From Streptomyces sp. XY006 (GTDB lineage Bacteria > Actinomycetota > Actinomycetes > Streptomycetales > Streptomycetaceae), in NCBI RefSeq assembly GCF_002237655.1, contig NZ_NOKT01000019.1:1-64000 (forward strand): 64,000 bases of DNA. The letters are read 5' to 3'. Shown piece after piece: positions 27,201-37,922 of this stretch (its first letter is position 1; each line of letters opens with the position of its first letter). Made by a program: the position numbers and the translations under genes. Below the pieces are notes generated by a model that ran no database searches, was not told the DNA's origin, and was given only the letters and a program-made list of their open reading frames with translations.

Positions 27201-27804
27201 CCAGGCGGCTCTGCTTGCCGTCGTAACGGAGCCGGGCCTCCTCCAGCCGACGGCGGTAGGCGTCAAGCTCGGCGCGCAACTGCTCCAGCTCGTGCTGGTC
27301 GGCGATGGTCGCGGGCGCGGGCGCGGCGGAGGGCGGCGCGGGCGCAAGGAAGACCCGGTGGGTGGTGTCGGACTGGTCGAGGGAACGGTGCAGCCAGTCG
27401 CCGAGACGGAAGCACATCTCCACGGACTGAAGTGCTTCACGGACGTTGGCGTAGTACTCGTGGACGGCCCGGTTGCCCGTGGTGCGGATCGCCTCGAACC
27501 AGGCCCGCACCTGCGGGACAAGGACGCCCGCCCTGGTGAGGGCGTTGATCCGGTCCACCTGCCGGGGCCCCGGCACGGTGATGCCGAGAAGCGTGACCAA
27601 GTGCCGGGTCATGACCTCGCCATAGAGACGGGCCTTCACCATGGCGGCGTGGGGATCGGTGTGGACGTATGACTCCGCGGCACAGCCGAGCGTCACCAGC
27701 AAGGGCTCGTACCCGATCAGGTGACCGAAGTTGGACGAACGTGCCGCCAGCCAGGCGACCTTCTTTTCATCGTCCTGTCCGGCGTTGGCCATCGACGCCA
27801 TCAT
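24217..27804 (-). CDS. hsdR: Type I restriction endonuclease / translocase subunit (EcoEI-like, DUF4145 N-terminus)
   Basis: 1195 aa from ATG 27804, chosen for GGGGGGAG 5 nt upstream. Domains in order: DUF4145 (~15-150, HEYYANVREAL), coiled coil (~175-260), nuclease HSDR_N (~275-420, with the VIEAKREG catalytic motif), SF2 helicase (Walker A ATGAGKT near 468; DECHRS near 595; GLTATP near 620; C-lobe ATGTDIPPLE near 810), and EcoEI_R_C domain (~900-1190). It cuts unmodified DNA after translocation. First gene of hsdRSM; no phase-variable tract or inverted hsdS copies were seen. Confidence 0.96.
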   Translation of the reverse strand: MMASMANAGQDDEKKVAWLAARSSNFGHLIGYEPLLVTLGCAAESYVHTDPHAAMVKARLYGEVMTRHLVTLLGITVPGPRQVDRINALTRAGVLVPQVRAWFEAIRTTGNRAVHEYYANVREALQSVEMCFRLGDWLHRSLDQSDTTHRVFLAPAPPSAAPAPATIADQHELEQLRAELDAYRRRLEEARLRYDGKQSRLERERAAREQAEAELARAEAERAALHDLIAELSEKITELTTPALESRSAARPLDGASQRDEFIAHAQKAARPPMSEAQVRAELDCILEKAGWTVQDEKAKNLFAGRGVAVREVSTAVGRADYLLYVDQRLVGVIEAKREGADLEAAMQQAARYATGLTRSQQLSAWRASLPFRYVADGNTVRFHNDLDPSPRTRDVFAVHRPDTIARWVEEADADPAAPTLRSRMRRLPQTFLDPEDLRPAQVTAIKGLERSLAKDDPRALIQMATGAGKTYTVVSESYRLLKHASAKRVLFLVDRNNLGSQAATEFENFDTPDDGRKFTELYVVQRLAGDTVLGSAHVVVSTVQRLWLALTGQAVPSADDDNEALDRYDLVDEPVTVSYNPALPPESFDLIVVDECHRSIYGKWRAVLEYFDAHLVGLTATPVKQTFGFFFQNLVSEYPYEQAVADGVNVDFDVFRIRTELGENGSTIPAETVVPMRERKTRRERYQELEEDLEWKASQLGRQVISKGQLKLVIETFRKHLFTDIFPPVGEGDVQRARTHVPKTLIFAVDDNHADEIVQTVRQVFGEGDDFCMKITHAAKRPAELIKAFRNSPELRIAVTVDMIATGTDIPPLECVFFLRDVKSWAYFEQMKGRGSRTVDPAEFQAVTPDAEVKERFVIVDAVGVTDSPRVDARPLNRVSERKIPLERLMAKTAGLAMTEDEVATLAGRLARLDRQLTPEEREEVEELAGQPLREIVGGLVRSVDPDQQERARRIGGEKQVRQDMLDALKPIASNGELRDRLLSMRRAHDIVIDEVSVDEVKEARGITAEELAIRRVSSWQQYLKDHRDEIAALSLAFGERRDPKEVYRRLRDLARKIERPPFQWTPARLYDAYVQLGKASRHPRGAAGVVDLIGLLRFELGLDQEVRPYRALVEERYAAWRARQEQAGAVFTPDQAWWLDRIVDVIATDAAIEPEHLKDVPFIERGGVDGFLRDFGADRGAEILNELGRELGA

Positions 27805-28030
27805 GTAGCTCCCCCCAGGGCCGCGCTTGATGATCAAAGCCTTTCAGGATTCCACTACTTGGGCCCATCCGCAAGTCTTGACGACTCTGCATGAGCGGGC
27901 GCCTGCCCCGGGGGCCATCCCGATCCAACGGCGCCCCTGCATGCCACGGCACACCTACGAGCCCTTCCAATGGGTCACATGGGGCCCATAGGGCTTGAGA
28001 GTTGAGACGCAGGGCGATTTCAATGGCGCC

Positions 28031-28723
28031 GTGACCACGACACCGATAGACCGCAAGAGAATCATTGCTGGCCGGGTCTCACTCGACGACGTCATGGCGA
28101 AGTTGTGTCGGCACAGGCCGGTCTTCCACTCCGAGGCTGACCTTCAGCACAGTTTCGCCCGGGTGCTCTGTGAGTTGGCGCCAGATGTGCACTCCAGGCT
28201 CGAGGTGCCGCAGCGCGGGTTGGGCAGGACCGAGTACCTAGACCTTCAGTGCCTCGGCCCTGGGGACCGCACTGCGATCGAATTCAAGTACTTCACCCGA
28301 GCTTGGACAGGCAAGGCCGGCGTTCCGGTCGAGGACTACGCCTTGAAGGCGCATGGCGCCACTGACCTCGCCCGCCTGCACTTTGTTCGGGACATAGCGA
28401 GGCTGGAGCGCTTCTGTCGTCAGCCCGGCCAGAACGGCCTTGCCCTCATCCTGACCAACGAGGCGTCCTTGTGGACCCCGCCGGGTCCCAGCCGCCGGCG
28501 TACTCGGGATCATGCCTTCCGGATACACCAGGGACGGGAACTCGCCGGGACTCTGCTCTGGGCCGAGGGGACCTACGAACCGAACACATGCAGTCTGCAA
28601 GGCACCTACCCCCTCGAATGGGAGATGTACTCCGAGCAGGGCGGAGCAGGCAGTGAGTTCCGCTACCTGGCGGTGTTCGTCGATCCATCGGCTACCGAAG
28701 CCGACGACGACACAGACGCGTAA
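28031..28723 (+). CDS. Hypothetical protein with PD-(D/E)XK-like motif
   Basis: 230 aa from GTG 28031 (a TTG at 27995 would add 12 residues). SEADLQHSFARVLCELAP is followed by GRTEYLDLQCL and then TAIEFKYFTRAW, giving an E...D...E-x-K pattern consistent with a PD-(D/E)XK nuclease core (Glu-x-Lys near residues 82-84). The C-terminal half is beta-rich (YPLEWEMYS, FRYLAVFVDP). Divergent from hsdR by about 230 bp and the last element gene on this strand before attR. A nuclease or R-M accessory role is inferred. Confidence 0.72.
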   Translation: MTTTPIDRKRIIAGRVSLDDVMAKLCRHRPVFHSEADLQHSFARVLCELAPDVHSRLEVPQRGLGRTEYLDLQCLGPGDRTAIEFKYFTRAWTGKAGVPVEDYALKAHGATDLARLHFVRDIARLERFCRQPGQNGLALILTNEASLWTPPGPSRRRTRDHAFRIHQGRELAGTLLWAEGTYEPNTCSLQGTYPLEWEMYSEQGGAGSEFRYLAVFVDPSATEADDDTDA

Positions 28724-28741
28724 TTGGTGAGCGCTGATTCC

Positions 28742-28928
28742 TCAGACCCACTCCACCTCGGAGACGATTCGCGAGGCGCTCCTTGGGCTCGGCAGCGGAG
28801 GCCGGGAGGACGCCAACGGCGCCGACGGGCAAGGGGCCGAAGCGCCGACCGCAGCCAGCGCAGCCGCCACCTCCTCCTCGCTCACCCCCGCCAGCGCCCC
28901 CACCACCCGATCGAGTGCCTCGCCCACC

Positions 28929-28939
<11 letters not shown>
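28742..28939 (-). CDS. Small element ORF coupled to the restored radical SAM gene (65 aa)
   Basis: ATG 28939 overlaps the last codons and stop of the radical SAM gene (stop at 28929). The N-terminal half is a helical Val/Ala/Glu-rich segment (EALDRVVGALAGVSEEEVAAA), the C-terminal half Pro/Ser-rich. It lies wholly on AICE1 DNA, so it would be transcribed and translationally coupled from the host gene only when the element is integrated. Codon use is Streptomyces-like, but the length is short; it may be spurious. Confidence 0.42.
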
Positions 28940-30899
<1,960 letters not shown>

Positions 30900-30987
30900 G
30901 TCGCGCACCTTCGTGAGCTGGACTTAACTGACAGGGGTGACCATCCAGCCTAACGCGGCCGCGGGGCACCTCCGTACGCCCCGGGCC

Positions 30988-32493
30988 TCACAGGCCCGCC
31001 GCGGCGCCCTTGATCTCCTTCCACAGCCCGGGCAGCTCGGCCTCCGTGCGCAGGGCCCGCTGCTCCTCGCGCTGGTGGAGCAGGCCGTAGGTGAACGCGC
31101 TCTCCCCGGCCGCGTGGGCGACCGCCGACAGCTCGCGCAGGGTGTGCCGGGCCATCACGCTGTCCTGGTGCTCGCCGAGCAATTTCTGGAGTGACTTCAT
31201 GGACTTGAGCATGGTCCTGGCGGGCTTGCCCAGGGCCGGCTCGGCCGCCTCCGCGGCGTAGCGGGCGCGCTTGGCCTTCTTGCGGGCCTCGTGCACGGCG
31301 ACGTCCCGCTCGGTGCCGGGCTCCAGCTCCAGCGCCCGCTCCACCAGCCGGGCCACCTTGCGGAAGTCCTTGTCCACGGCGTCGGCGAGCGGTTTGCCGG
31401 GCTTCTTCCCGGCCGCCTTCAGCAGCGGCGGATCGGCGATCAGCGCGTCCAGGGTGTCGAGCAGGGCGAGATGGCGGCGGGAGTCCAGGACCCCGAGCAG
31501 CCGGCCGCGGGCCGTGTGGTGCTCGGCGCTCGACCAGTCCCGCAGGCGCCGGCCGACGGGGCCGCGGACCAGGTCGTCGGGCACCTCGCCGAGGGCCGAC
31601 GTCAGCCGTGCGGCCAGCACCTCGCGGTCGCGGTCCAGGCCCAGCTCCCCGGCCAGCCACTTCAGCTCGTCGGCGACCGGGTCGGTGACGGTCCGGTCGA
31701 GGATGTCCCGGAAGGTCCTGAAGGTGCTGCGCAGCCGCCGGGTGGCCACGCGCATGCTGTGCACGGCGTCCTCGGCGTCCCGGCGGACCGCGGGGTCCAG
31801 GGCGACGATCGCGTCGCGCTGGACGCGCACGTACGCGAGCACGTGGTCCCCGGCCGTCACCGGCTCCCCCGCCTCCGCGGAGGGGCGCCGCTTGCGGGGC
31901 GCCGTCTCCGCCAGGGCCCGCGCCAGCTTGGACGGCGACTTCGAGGGCCGCACGCCGGCCTTGCGCAGCCGCTTCTCCACCTTGTCGAGGAAGGCCGGGT
32001 CGCCGCCGTCGGCGAGCTCGACCTCCATCTCGGTCCACTGCGCCTCGCCCCCGCCGGCCGTGAGCCGCTCGGCGTGCACGGCGTCCACGCTGACCTCCGC
32101 GAGCAGCCGGCCCTCGGCGTCGACGAGGTGCCGTACGTCCCGCTCGGAGCGCAGCCGGACCAGCGGGAGCAGCTCGCCGTCGCGGACGCGGGAGCGGACG
32201 AGCCCGGCGAGTTCACCGGGCAGGGTGTCGGAGAGCGGGGCGTGGATCTCGTCCCGGGTGTCCGGGCCGACCGGGAACTTCAGGTGCCAGCCGGCGTCCG
32301 AGCCGCCGGTGCGGCGGCGCAGGGTGACGGATGTCGCCGCGAGGCGCTCGTCGACGGTGTCGTAGTAGGTCGCGTCGAGGTGGGCGACCCCCTTGTCGAC
32401 CACCTTCGCGACTCCGGGCACACCGGTCAGGTCCGGCAGCCCGCTGTCCTCGGCCTCGTACTTCCGCTCGATCTCACGCTTGGTGTCCGCCAT
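30988..32493 (-). CDS. CYTH and CHAD domain-containing protein
   Basis: 501 aa. The CYTH domain (~1-200) begins with the metal-binding ExExK-type motif (REIERKYEAE) and has the expected Arg/Lys/Glu strands (VTLRRRTGG, WHLKFPVG). The CHAD domain (~215-495) is a histidine-containing helical bundle (DAVHSMRVATRRLRSTFRTF, HEARKKAKRARYAAE, LGEHQDSVMARHTL). CYTH enzymes act on triphosphates, and CHAD binds polyphosphate granules; the fusion suggests polyphosphate-linked phosphohydrolase activity. Cytoplasmic; conserved at this locus in Streptomyces. Confidence 0.93.
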   Translation of the reverse strand: MADTKREIERKYEAEDSGLPDLTGVPGVAKVVDKGVAHLDATYYDTVDERLAATSVTLRRRTGGSDAGWHLKFPVGPDTRDEIHAPLSDTLPGELAGLVRSRVRDGELLPLVRLRSERDVRHLVDAEGRLLAEVSVDAVHAERLTAGGGEAQWTEMEVELADGGDPAFLDKVEKRLRKAGVRPSKSPSKLARALAETAPRKRRPSAEAGEPVTAGDHVLAYVRVQRDAIVALDPAVRRDAEDAVHSMRVATRRLRSTFRTFRDILDRTVTDPVADELKWLAGELGLDRDREVLAARLTSALGEVPDDLVRGPVGRRLRDWSSAEHHTARGRLLGVLDSRRHLALLDTLDALIADPPLLKAAGKKPGKPLADAVDKDFRKVARLVERALELEPGTERDVAVHEARKKAKRARYAAEAAEPALGKPARTMLKSMKSLQKLLGEHQDSVMARHTLRELSAVAHAAGESAFTYGLLHQREEQRALRTEAELPGLWKEIKGAAAGL

Positions 32494-32547
32494 GAACCGA
32501 ATCTAGTCGGCCCGGACGCGGGGCGGCAGGGGACCACCCCGCTCGTG

Positions 32548-33750
32548 TCATGCCGACATGGGTCTTTGCACCCGGATCGACTGCAGCAGTCCCACCGCTA
32601 TCCACACGGCGAACATCGAGGAGCCGCCGTACGACACGAACGGCAGGGGCAGGCCCGTGACCGGCATGATGCCGAGGGTCATGCCGATGTTCTCGAACGT
32701 CTGGAAGGCGAACCAGGCGACGATGCCGGCGGCCACGATCGTGCCGTACAGGTCGGTCGTCTCCCGGGCGATACGGCAGGCCCGCCACAGGACGATGCCG
32801 AGCAGCAGGATGATCAGGCCGCCGCCGAGGAAGCCCAGCTCCTCCCCCGCCACCGTGAAGACGAAGTCCGTCTGCTGCTCGGGCACGAACTGGCCGGTGG
32901 TCTGCGAGCCGTGGAAGAGGCCGGAGCCGGTCAGTCCGCCGGAGCCGATGGCGATGCGGGCCTGGTTGGTGTTGTAGCCGACGCCGGCCGGGTCGAGCTC
33001 GGGGTTGGCGAAGGCGGCGAAACGGGCGATCTGGTAGTCGTCGAGCACGCCGAGCTGCCAGACGGTGATCGCGCCGGCGGCGCCCGCGCCCAGCAGGCCG
33101 AACACCCACCGGTTGGTGGCGCCGGAGGCGAGCAGGACACCGAGCACGATGATGACCATCACCATGACCGACCCGAGGTCGGGCATGAGCATCACGATCA
33201 GCATGGGCACGGCGGCCAGACCGAGGGCCTGCACGACCGTGCGGTGGTCGGGGTACTGCTTGTCGCCCGCGTCGACCCGCGCCGCCAGCAGCATCGCCAT
33301 GCCCAGGATGATCGTGACCTTCACGAACTCCGAGGGCTGGAGCGAGAAGCCGCCGGGGAGCTTGATCCAGGAGTGGGCGCCGTTGATCGTCGAGCCGAGC
33401 GGGGTGAGCACCAGCAGGATCAGCAGCACCGACAGGCCGTACAGGACCGGCACGGCCGTGCGCAGGGCGCGGTGGCCGAGCCAGACCGTGCCGGCCATCA
33501 GGGCGAGGCCGATGCCGGTGTTCAGCAGGTGCCGGACGAGGAAGTAGTACGGGTCGCCCTGGTTGAGCTCGGTGCGGTTGCGGGTGGCCGAGTAGACCAG
33601 CAGCGTGCCGAGCAGGGACAGGGCCAGCGCCGACAGCAGGATCGGCCAGTCGAGGCGCCGGGCCACCGAGTCCCGGGCCAGCAGCCGGGTCCAGCCGGAG
33701 CGCTCGGGTCCGTAGCCGGAGACCTGGAAGCTGTTCACACCGCCGGTCAT
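32548..33750 (-). CDS. rodA: RodA-type SEDS peptidoglycan glycosyltransferase
   Basis: 400 aa with ten transmembrane helices. SEDS signatures include GGFSLQPSEFVKVTII, the catalytic-aspartate loop VMLMPDLGSVMVM, and the C-terminal FENIGMTLGIMPVTGLPLPF...YGGSS. It polymerises lipid II together with the adjacent class B PBP, overlapping its gene by 4 bp. In S. coelicolor the homologue is the sporulation wall gene sfr of the mre cluster. GTPV/rod-type rather than FtsW by context. Confidence 0.95.
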   Translation of the reverse strand: MTGGVNSFQVSGYGPERSGWTRLLARDSVARRLDWPILLSALALSLLGTLLVYSATRNRTELNQGDPYYFLVRHLLNTGIGLALMAGTVWLGHRALRTAVPVLYGLSVLLILLVLTPLGSTINGAHSWIKLPGGFSLQPSEFVKVTIILGMAMLLAARVDAGDKQYPDHRTVVQALGLAAVPMLIVMLMPDLGSVMVMVIIVLGVLLASGATNRWVFGLLGAGAAGAITVWQLGVLDDYQIARFAAFANPELDPAGVGYNTNQARIAIGSGGLTGSGLFHGSQTTGQFVPEQQTDFVFTVAGEELGFLGGGLIILLLGIVLWRACRIARETTDLYGTIVAAGIVAWFAFQTFENIGMTLGIMPVTGLPLPFVSYGGSSMFAVWIAVGLLQSIRVQRPMSA

Positions 33751-35993
33751 GTCGGCAACCTCCGGCTTCCCCGCCGGCGCCGGCGCCTTCGGGTGTCACG
33801 GTTCTCGGGCGTCGGCGGGGCCGCCGTCGCCGGCTGGAGCGGGTCGGCCGGCGCGTTCGGGTCCTTCTTGTTGGCCTGCTGGTCCTTGGCCGGGTCCTTG
33901 GACATCTTCGGGGAGGCGATGGTGCCGTCGACCTTGACCTTCGGCAGGGTCTTCTGGGGCGTGGGCAGCAGGGCCTTCTTCGGGTCGATGTCGCCGTCCG
34001 GGGACACGCCGTACAGCGCGTTGTAGATGTTGCGCACGGCCGGACCCGAGGCGCCGGAGCCCGTACCACCCTGGGAGATCGTCATGACGACCGCGTAGTC
34101 CTTGGTATACGTGGCGAACCAGGAGGTCGTCTGCTTGCCGTAGACCTCGGCCGTACCCGTCTTGGCGTGCATCGGGATCCGGTCCTGCGGCCAGCCGCCG
34201 AACCTCCAGGCGGCCGTACCGCGGGTGGCGACTCCCGCGAGGGCATCGCTTATCTCGTTGCGCGTCTTCTGGCTCATCGGGAGCTTGCCGTGGGCCTTGG
34301 GCTTGATCGGCGTGACGGTCTTGCCGTCGGCGCTGATGACGGCCTTGCCGACGGAGGGCGTGTACATCGTGCCGCCGTTGGAGATGGCTGCGTAGATGGT
34401 GGCCATCTGGATGGGCGTGACGAGCGTGTCGCCCTGGCCGATGGAGTAGTTGACGGAGTCACCGGCGCGCAGGCGGTTGCCTTCGAGGCAGTTCTCGTAG
34501 GCGATCTTCTCGGCGTAGCTGCCGTTGCGCTTGCCGGTGCGGCACCAGGCGTCCTTGTTGGCCTTCCAGTAGTCCAGCTTCCACTGGCGGTCGGGGACGC
34601 GGCCGGTGACCTCGTTCGGCAGGTCGATGCCGGTCTCCTCGCCGAGGCCGAACTGGTGGGCGGTCTTGTAGAACCAGTCGTTGGCGTTCTTCTTCGGCTT
34701 GGTGCCGCCGTCGCGCTTCCACTCCTCGTGCGAGAGCCGGTAGAAGACCGTGTCGCAGGAGACCTCCAGGGCGCGGCCGAGGCTGATCGCCCCGTAGCCC
34801 TTGGACTCGAAGTTCTTGAAGACCTGGCCGCCGATGGAGTAGGAGCTGGAGCACTCGTAGGGGCCGTTGAAGGAGTAGCCGGCGTTGACCGCGGCGGCCG
34901 TCGGGATGACCTTGAAGATGGAGCCGGGCGCCGACTGGCCCTGGATGGCGCGGTTGAGCAGCGGGTAGTTGGACTTCTTGCCGGTGAGCCTGGCGTAGTC
35001 CTTGGCGGAGATGCCGCCCACCCAGGCGTTCGGGTCGTAGCTCGGGTTCGACGCCATGGCGACGACGCGGCCGGTCTTGGCCTCCATGACGACGACGGCG
35101 CCGGAGTCGGCCTTGTAGTTCGTGCCCGTGTTGCGGTCGTGCTCCTTGCGGGCCTGCTTCATGGCCTCGTTCAGCTCGTACTCGGCGATCCGCTGGACGC
35201 GGGCGTCGATGCTGGTGACGAGGTTGTCGCCGGGCTGGGTGGGGTCGGCCTCGGCCTGGCCGATGACACGGCCGAGGTTGTCGACCTCGTAGCGCGTGAC
35301 GCCGGCCTTGCCGCGCAGCTGCTTGTCGTACTGGCGCTCCAGGCCGGAGCGGCCGACCTGGTCGGAGCGCAGGTACGGCGAGTTGGTGTTCTGCGCCTTC
35401 TTGATCTCCTCGTCGGTGACCGGGGAGAGGTAGCCGAGGACCTGGGCGGTGTTGGCCTTGCCCGGGCTCGGGTAGCGGCGCACGGCCTGCGGCTCGGCGG
35501 TGATGCCGGGGAAGTCCTCGGCGCGCTCGCGGATCTGCAGGGCCTGCTTGGGCGTGGCCTCGTCGGTGATGGGGATGGGCTGGTAGGGCGAGCCGTTCCA
35601 GCAGGGCTGGGGCGTCTTGGCGTCGCACAGCCGGACCTTCTCCATGACCTCCTTGGGGGTCATGCCGAGGACATCGGCGAGCTTGGTGAGGACTTCCTTG
35701 CCGTCGTCCTTCATCTTCAGCAGGTCGGTGCGGGAGGCGGAGACCACCAGGCGCGTCTCGTTGTCCGCGAGGGCCACCCCGCGGGCGTCCAGGATGGAGC
35801 CGCGGACGGCGGGCTGGACGACCTGCTGGACGTGGTTGCCGGAGGCCTCCTTGGCGTAGGCCGCGCCCTCACGGATCTGGAGGTACCACAGGCGTCCGCC
35901 GAGGGTGAGCAGGAGGGAGAGGACCAGGACCTGGATGACGACGAGCCGGATCTGGACCCGTGGGTTCCGTCCGGTCTCGGGAATGTTGGTCAC
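33747..35993 (-). CDS. mrdA: Penicillin-binding protein 2 (class B transpeptidase, MrdA-like)
   Basis: 748 aa from GTG 35993, which places the single transmembrane anchor (VVIQVLVLSLLLTLGGRLWY) at residues 18-38. PBP dimer domain ~60-240. Transpeptidase domain ~290-690 with SIFK (active-site Ser, in QSAPGSIFK), SxN-type SVN, and KTG (HAKTGTAEV). The C-terminal tail is Pro/Lys-rich ending in an arginine run (RRRRRR), unusual for an extracytoplasmic tail. Partner of RodA in spore-wall synthesis; operon mreC-mreD-pbp2-rodA. Confidence 0.95.
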   Translation of the reverse strand: MTNIPETGRNPRVQIRLVVIQVLVLSLLLTLGGRLWYLQIREGAAYAKEASGNHVQQVVQPAVRGSILDARGVALADNETRLVVSASRTDLLKMKDDGKEVLTKLADVLGMTPKEVMEKVRLCDAKTPQPCWNGSPYQPIPITDEATPKQALQIRERAEDFPGITAEPQAVRRYPSPGKANTAQVLGYLSPVTDEEIKKAQNTNSPYLRSDQVGRSGLERQYDKQLRGKAGVTRYEVDNLGRVIGQAEADPTQPGDNLVTSIDARVQRIAEYELNEAMKQARKEHDRNTGTNYKADSGAVVVMEAKTGRVVAMASNPSYDPNAWVGGISAKDYARLTGKKSNYPLLNRAIQGQSAPGSIFKVIPTAAAVNAGYSFNGPYECSSSYSIGGQVFKNFESKGYGAISLGRALEVSCDTVFYRLSHEEWKRDGGTKPKKNANDWFYKTAHQFGLGEETGIDLPNEVTGRVPDRQWKLDYWKANKDAWCRTGKRNGSYAEKIAYENCLEGNRLRAGDSVNYSIGQGDTLVTPIQMATIYAAISNGGTMYTPSVGKAVISADGKTVTPIKPKAHGKLPMSQKTRNEISDALAGVATRGTAAWRFGGWPQDRIPMHAKTGTAEVYGKQTTSWFATYTKDYAVVMTISQGGTGSGASGPAVRNIYNALYGVSPDGDIDPKKALLPTPQKTLPKVKVDGTIASPKMSKDPAKDQQANKKDPNAPADPLQPATAAPPTPENRDTRRRRRRRGSRRLPT

Positions 35994-36141
35994 TGCGGCT
36001 GCCTCCCCCTCTCCGTGCGGGTACGGATGTGCGAGTACGACGGTCTGTCCGCACACGTGTGTGCGGTGACGAGTGATGAACGACGGGCCCACGCGCCGGC
36101 GTTCCTACTGGACCGCCCCGTTCGGGTGAACTTCCCCGGTG

Positions 36142-36816
36142 TCACAGCCGCTTGACCCCCTTGATGCGCCCGGCCCGCGCCATCCGGGCCCGGGCCGCCT
36201 TCACCCGCAGCCCGTTGCGCTGGCTGCCGATCCGCAGGCCCGTGCCGCCGGAGAGCCAGCCGGAGGAGATGTCCGTGGCCTTGGCGGCGGCCGACGTGGA
36301 CTCGGCGAGCGGATCGTTCTCGGCGCGCCGGGCCAGGGCCATCACCCCCGGCACCACGAACGGGGCGAGCAGCAGGTCGTACAGGGCGGCCGTGAACAGC
36401 AGGCCGCTCAGGCCCACATGGCGGGCGGCGGTGTCCCCGACGAGGGCCCCGACCCCGGCGTACAGCAGGGTCGAGCCGACCGCGGCGGCGACCACCACGA
36501 CCATCGGGCCGGTGGCGGACTTCAGCTGGCCGCTCTCGGGCTTCACCAAGCCCGAGAGATAGCCGATGACGCACAGCACCAGGGCGTACCGCCCGGCGGC
36601 GTGGTCGGCGGGCGGGGCCAGGTCGGCGAGCAGGCCCGCGCCGAAGCCGACGAGGGCACCCCCGACGTGCCCGTACACCAGCGCGAGGCCCAGGACGGTG
36701 AGCAGCAACAGGTCGGGCACGGCGCCCGGCAGGTGGAGCCGGGCGAGGACGCTGACCTGGATCACCAGGGCGACGACGACCAGGGCGGAGGAGAGCAGGA
36801 TCCGGTTGACGCGCAT
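36142..36816 (-). CDS. mreD: Rod shape-determining membrane protein MreD
   Basis: 224 aa with five or six transmembrane helices (SSALVVVALVIQVSVLARLH, LLLLTVLGLALVYG, GALVGFGAGLLADLAP, VVVVAAAVGSTLLYAGV, ALYDLLLAPFVVPGVM) and a long basic cytoplasmic C-tail. LADLAPPADHAAGRYALVLC matches MreD. Thirteen bp separate it from mreC. It bridges MreC and the RodA/PBP2 synthases during sporulation wall thickening in Streptomyces. Confidence 0.93.
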   Translation of the reverse strand: MRVNRILLSSALVVVALVIQVSVLARLHLPGAVPDLLLLTVLGLALVYGHVGGALVGFGAGLLADLAPPADHAAGRYALVLCVIGYLSGLVKPESGQLKSATGPMVVVVAAAVGSTLLYAGVGALVGDTAARHVGLSGLLFTAALYDLLLAPFVVPGVMALARRAENDPLAESTSAAAKATDISSGWLSGGTGLRIGSQRNGLRVKAARARMARAGRIKGVKRL

Positions 36817-36829
36817 GAGGTGACAGCTC

Positions 36830-37777
36830 CTACTGCTCTTGCTGGTTCTGGCCGTCCACGGGGGCCTCGGCGGACGGCGTCACGGTCACCGTCACCGTCG
36901 GCCTCGGGGTCGGCTTGGGCTTGGGCGGGAGCACCGTGTCACGCGGATCCTTCTTCGGGGGCTCGACCACGACACCGACGATGTCGAGCTTGGTGAAGGC
37001 GGCGTACGGCGTGACGTACAGCGTGCGGGTCAGGCCGCCGCCGGAGGGGTCGACGCGGGAGACCACGCCGACCGGCACGCCGGGCACGAAGGGCCGGTCG
37101 GCCTGCGAGCCGAAGGTGACGAGGCGGTCGCCCTTCTTCACCTCGGCCTTGCCGTTGAGGAGTTCCACGCGCAGCGGGCGGTCGCCCTGCCCGGAGGCGA
37201 AGCCCAGCTCGTCACCGGACTCCATGCGGGTGCCGACCGTGAAGTCGGGGTCGCTGGCGAGCAGGACCGTGGAGGTGTTCGGCCCGACGGTGGTGACGCG
37301 GCCGACCAGCCCGTCCCCGTTCAGGACGGTCATGTCCCGCTTGATGCCGTCGTTGGCGCCGACGTCGATGGTGATGGTCCAGGAGAAGCCCTGCGCCGCG
37401 CCGATGGCGATGACCTCGGCGCCCTTGATGCCGTACTGGCCCTGCCCGGCGACCTTCAGCATCGTGTCGAGCTGCTTGAGGCGGCTGCGGGCGCGGTCGT
37501 CGCTGCCGAGGCGGGCCTTCAGGGCCGCGTTCTCCTTCTCCAGCGCGGCGAGCCGGTCGTGTCGTTCGCCGGAGTCGCGGATGGCGGAGACCGCGTTGCC
37601 GACCGGGTCGACCGCGGACGACACGCCGCTCTCGATCGGGCCGAAGACCGTCGCCGCGGCCTGCCGGGCACCGTCGACGGGCGAGTCCTCCCCACCGCGG
37701 ATGTCCACCGTGATCAACGCGAACGCGATGGCGATCAGCAGCACCAGGAGCAGCCGGCTCTCTCGTGTGTCCCTCAC
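36830..37777 (-). CDS. mreC: Rod shape-determining protein MreC
   Basis: 315 aa from GTG 37777. One N-terminal transmembrane helix (LLLVLLIAIAFALITVDI), a coiled coil (~65-105, ALEKENAALKARLG), then the double beta-barrel periplasmic-type domain (~120-275: VGANDGIKRDMTVLNGDGLV, VLLASDPDFTVGTR, VTFGSQADRPFVPGVPVG), and a Pro/Thr/Lys-rich tail. MreC scaffolds PBP2 and links it to MreB. First gene of the operon after the mreB terminator, so it needs read-through or its own promoter in 37778-37872. Confidence 0.95.
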   Translation of the reverse strand: MRDTRESRLLLVLLIAIAFALITVDIRGGEDSPVDGARQAAATVFGPIESGVSSAVDPVGNAVSAIRDSGERHDRLAALEKENAALKARLGSDDRARSRLKQLDTMLKVAGQGQYGIKGAEVIAIGAAQGFSWTITIDVGANDGIKRDMTVLNGDGLVGRVTTVGPNTSTVLLASDPDFTVGTRMESGDELGFASGQGDRPLRVELLNGKAEVKKGDRLVTFGSQADRPFVPGVPVGVVSRVDPSGGGLTRTLYVTPYAAFTKLDIVGVVVEPPKKDPRDTVLPPKPKPTPRPTVTVTVTPSAEAPVDGQNQQEQ

Positions 37778-37872
37778 GTGCGGCGGCCGTGCCCTTCCTC
37801 ATAGGAATTCGGGAAGCCCCCAGGGAATACCGAGGGGCTGCTTTACGGGAGCTTATGCCTCTATATCAACGA

Positions 37873-37908
37873 TCCGCCGTACGAGAGGAGATCGTCCCGT
37901 ACGGCGGA
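37873..37908 (-). terminator. Terminator after mreB
   Basis: 11-bp perfect stem TCCGCCGTACG / CGTACGGCGGA with a 14-nt loop, 15 bp downstream of the mreB stop. It separates mreB from mreCD-pbp2-rodA. Confidence 0.75.
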
Positions 37909-37922
37909 ATCGAAGAGTTATG

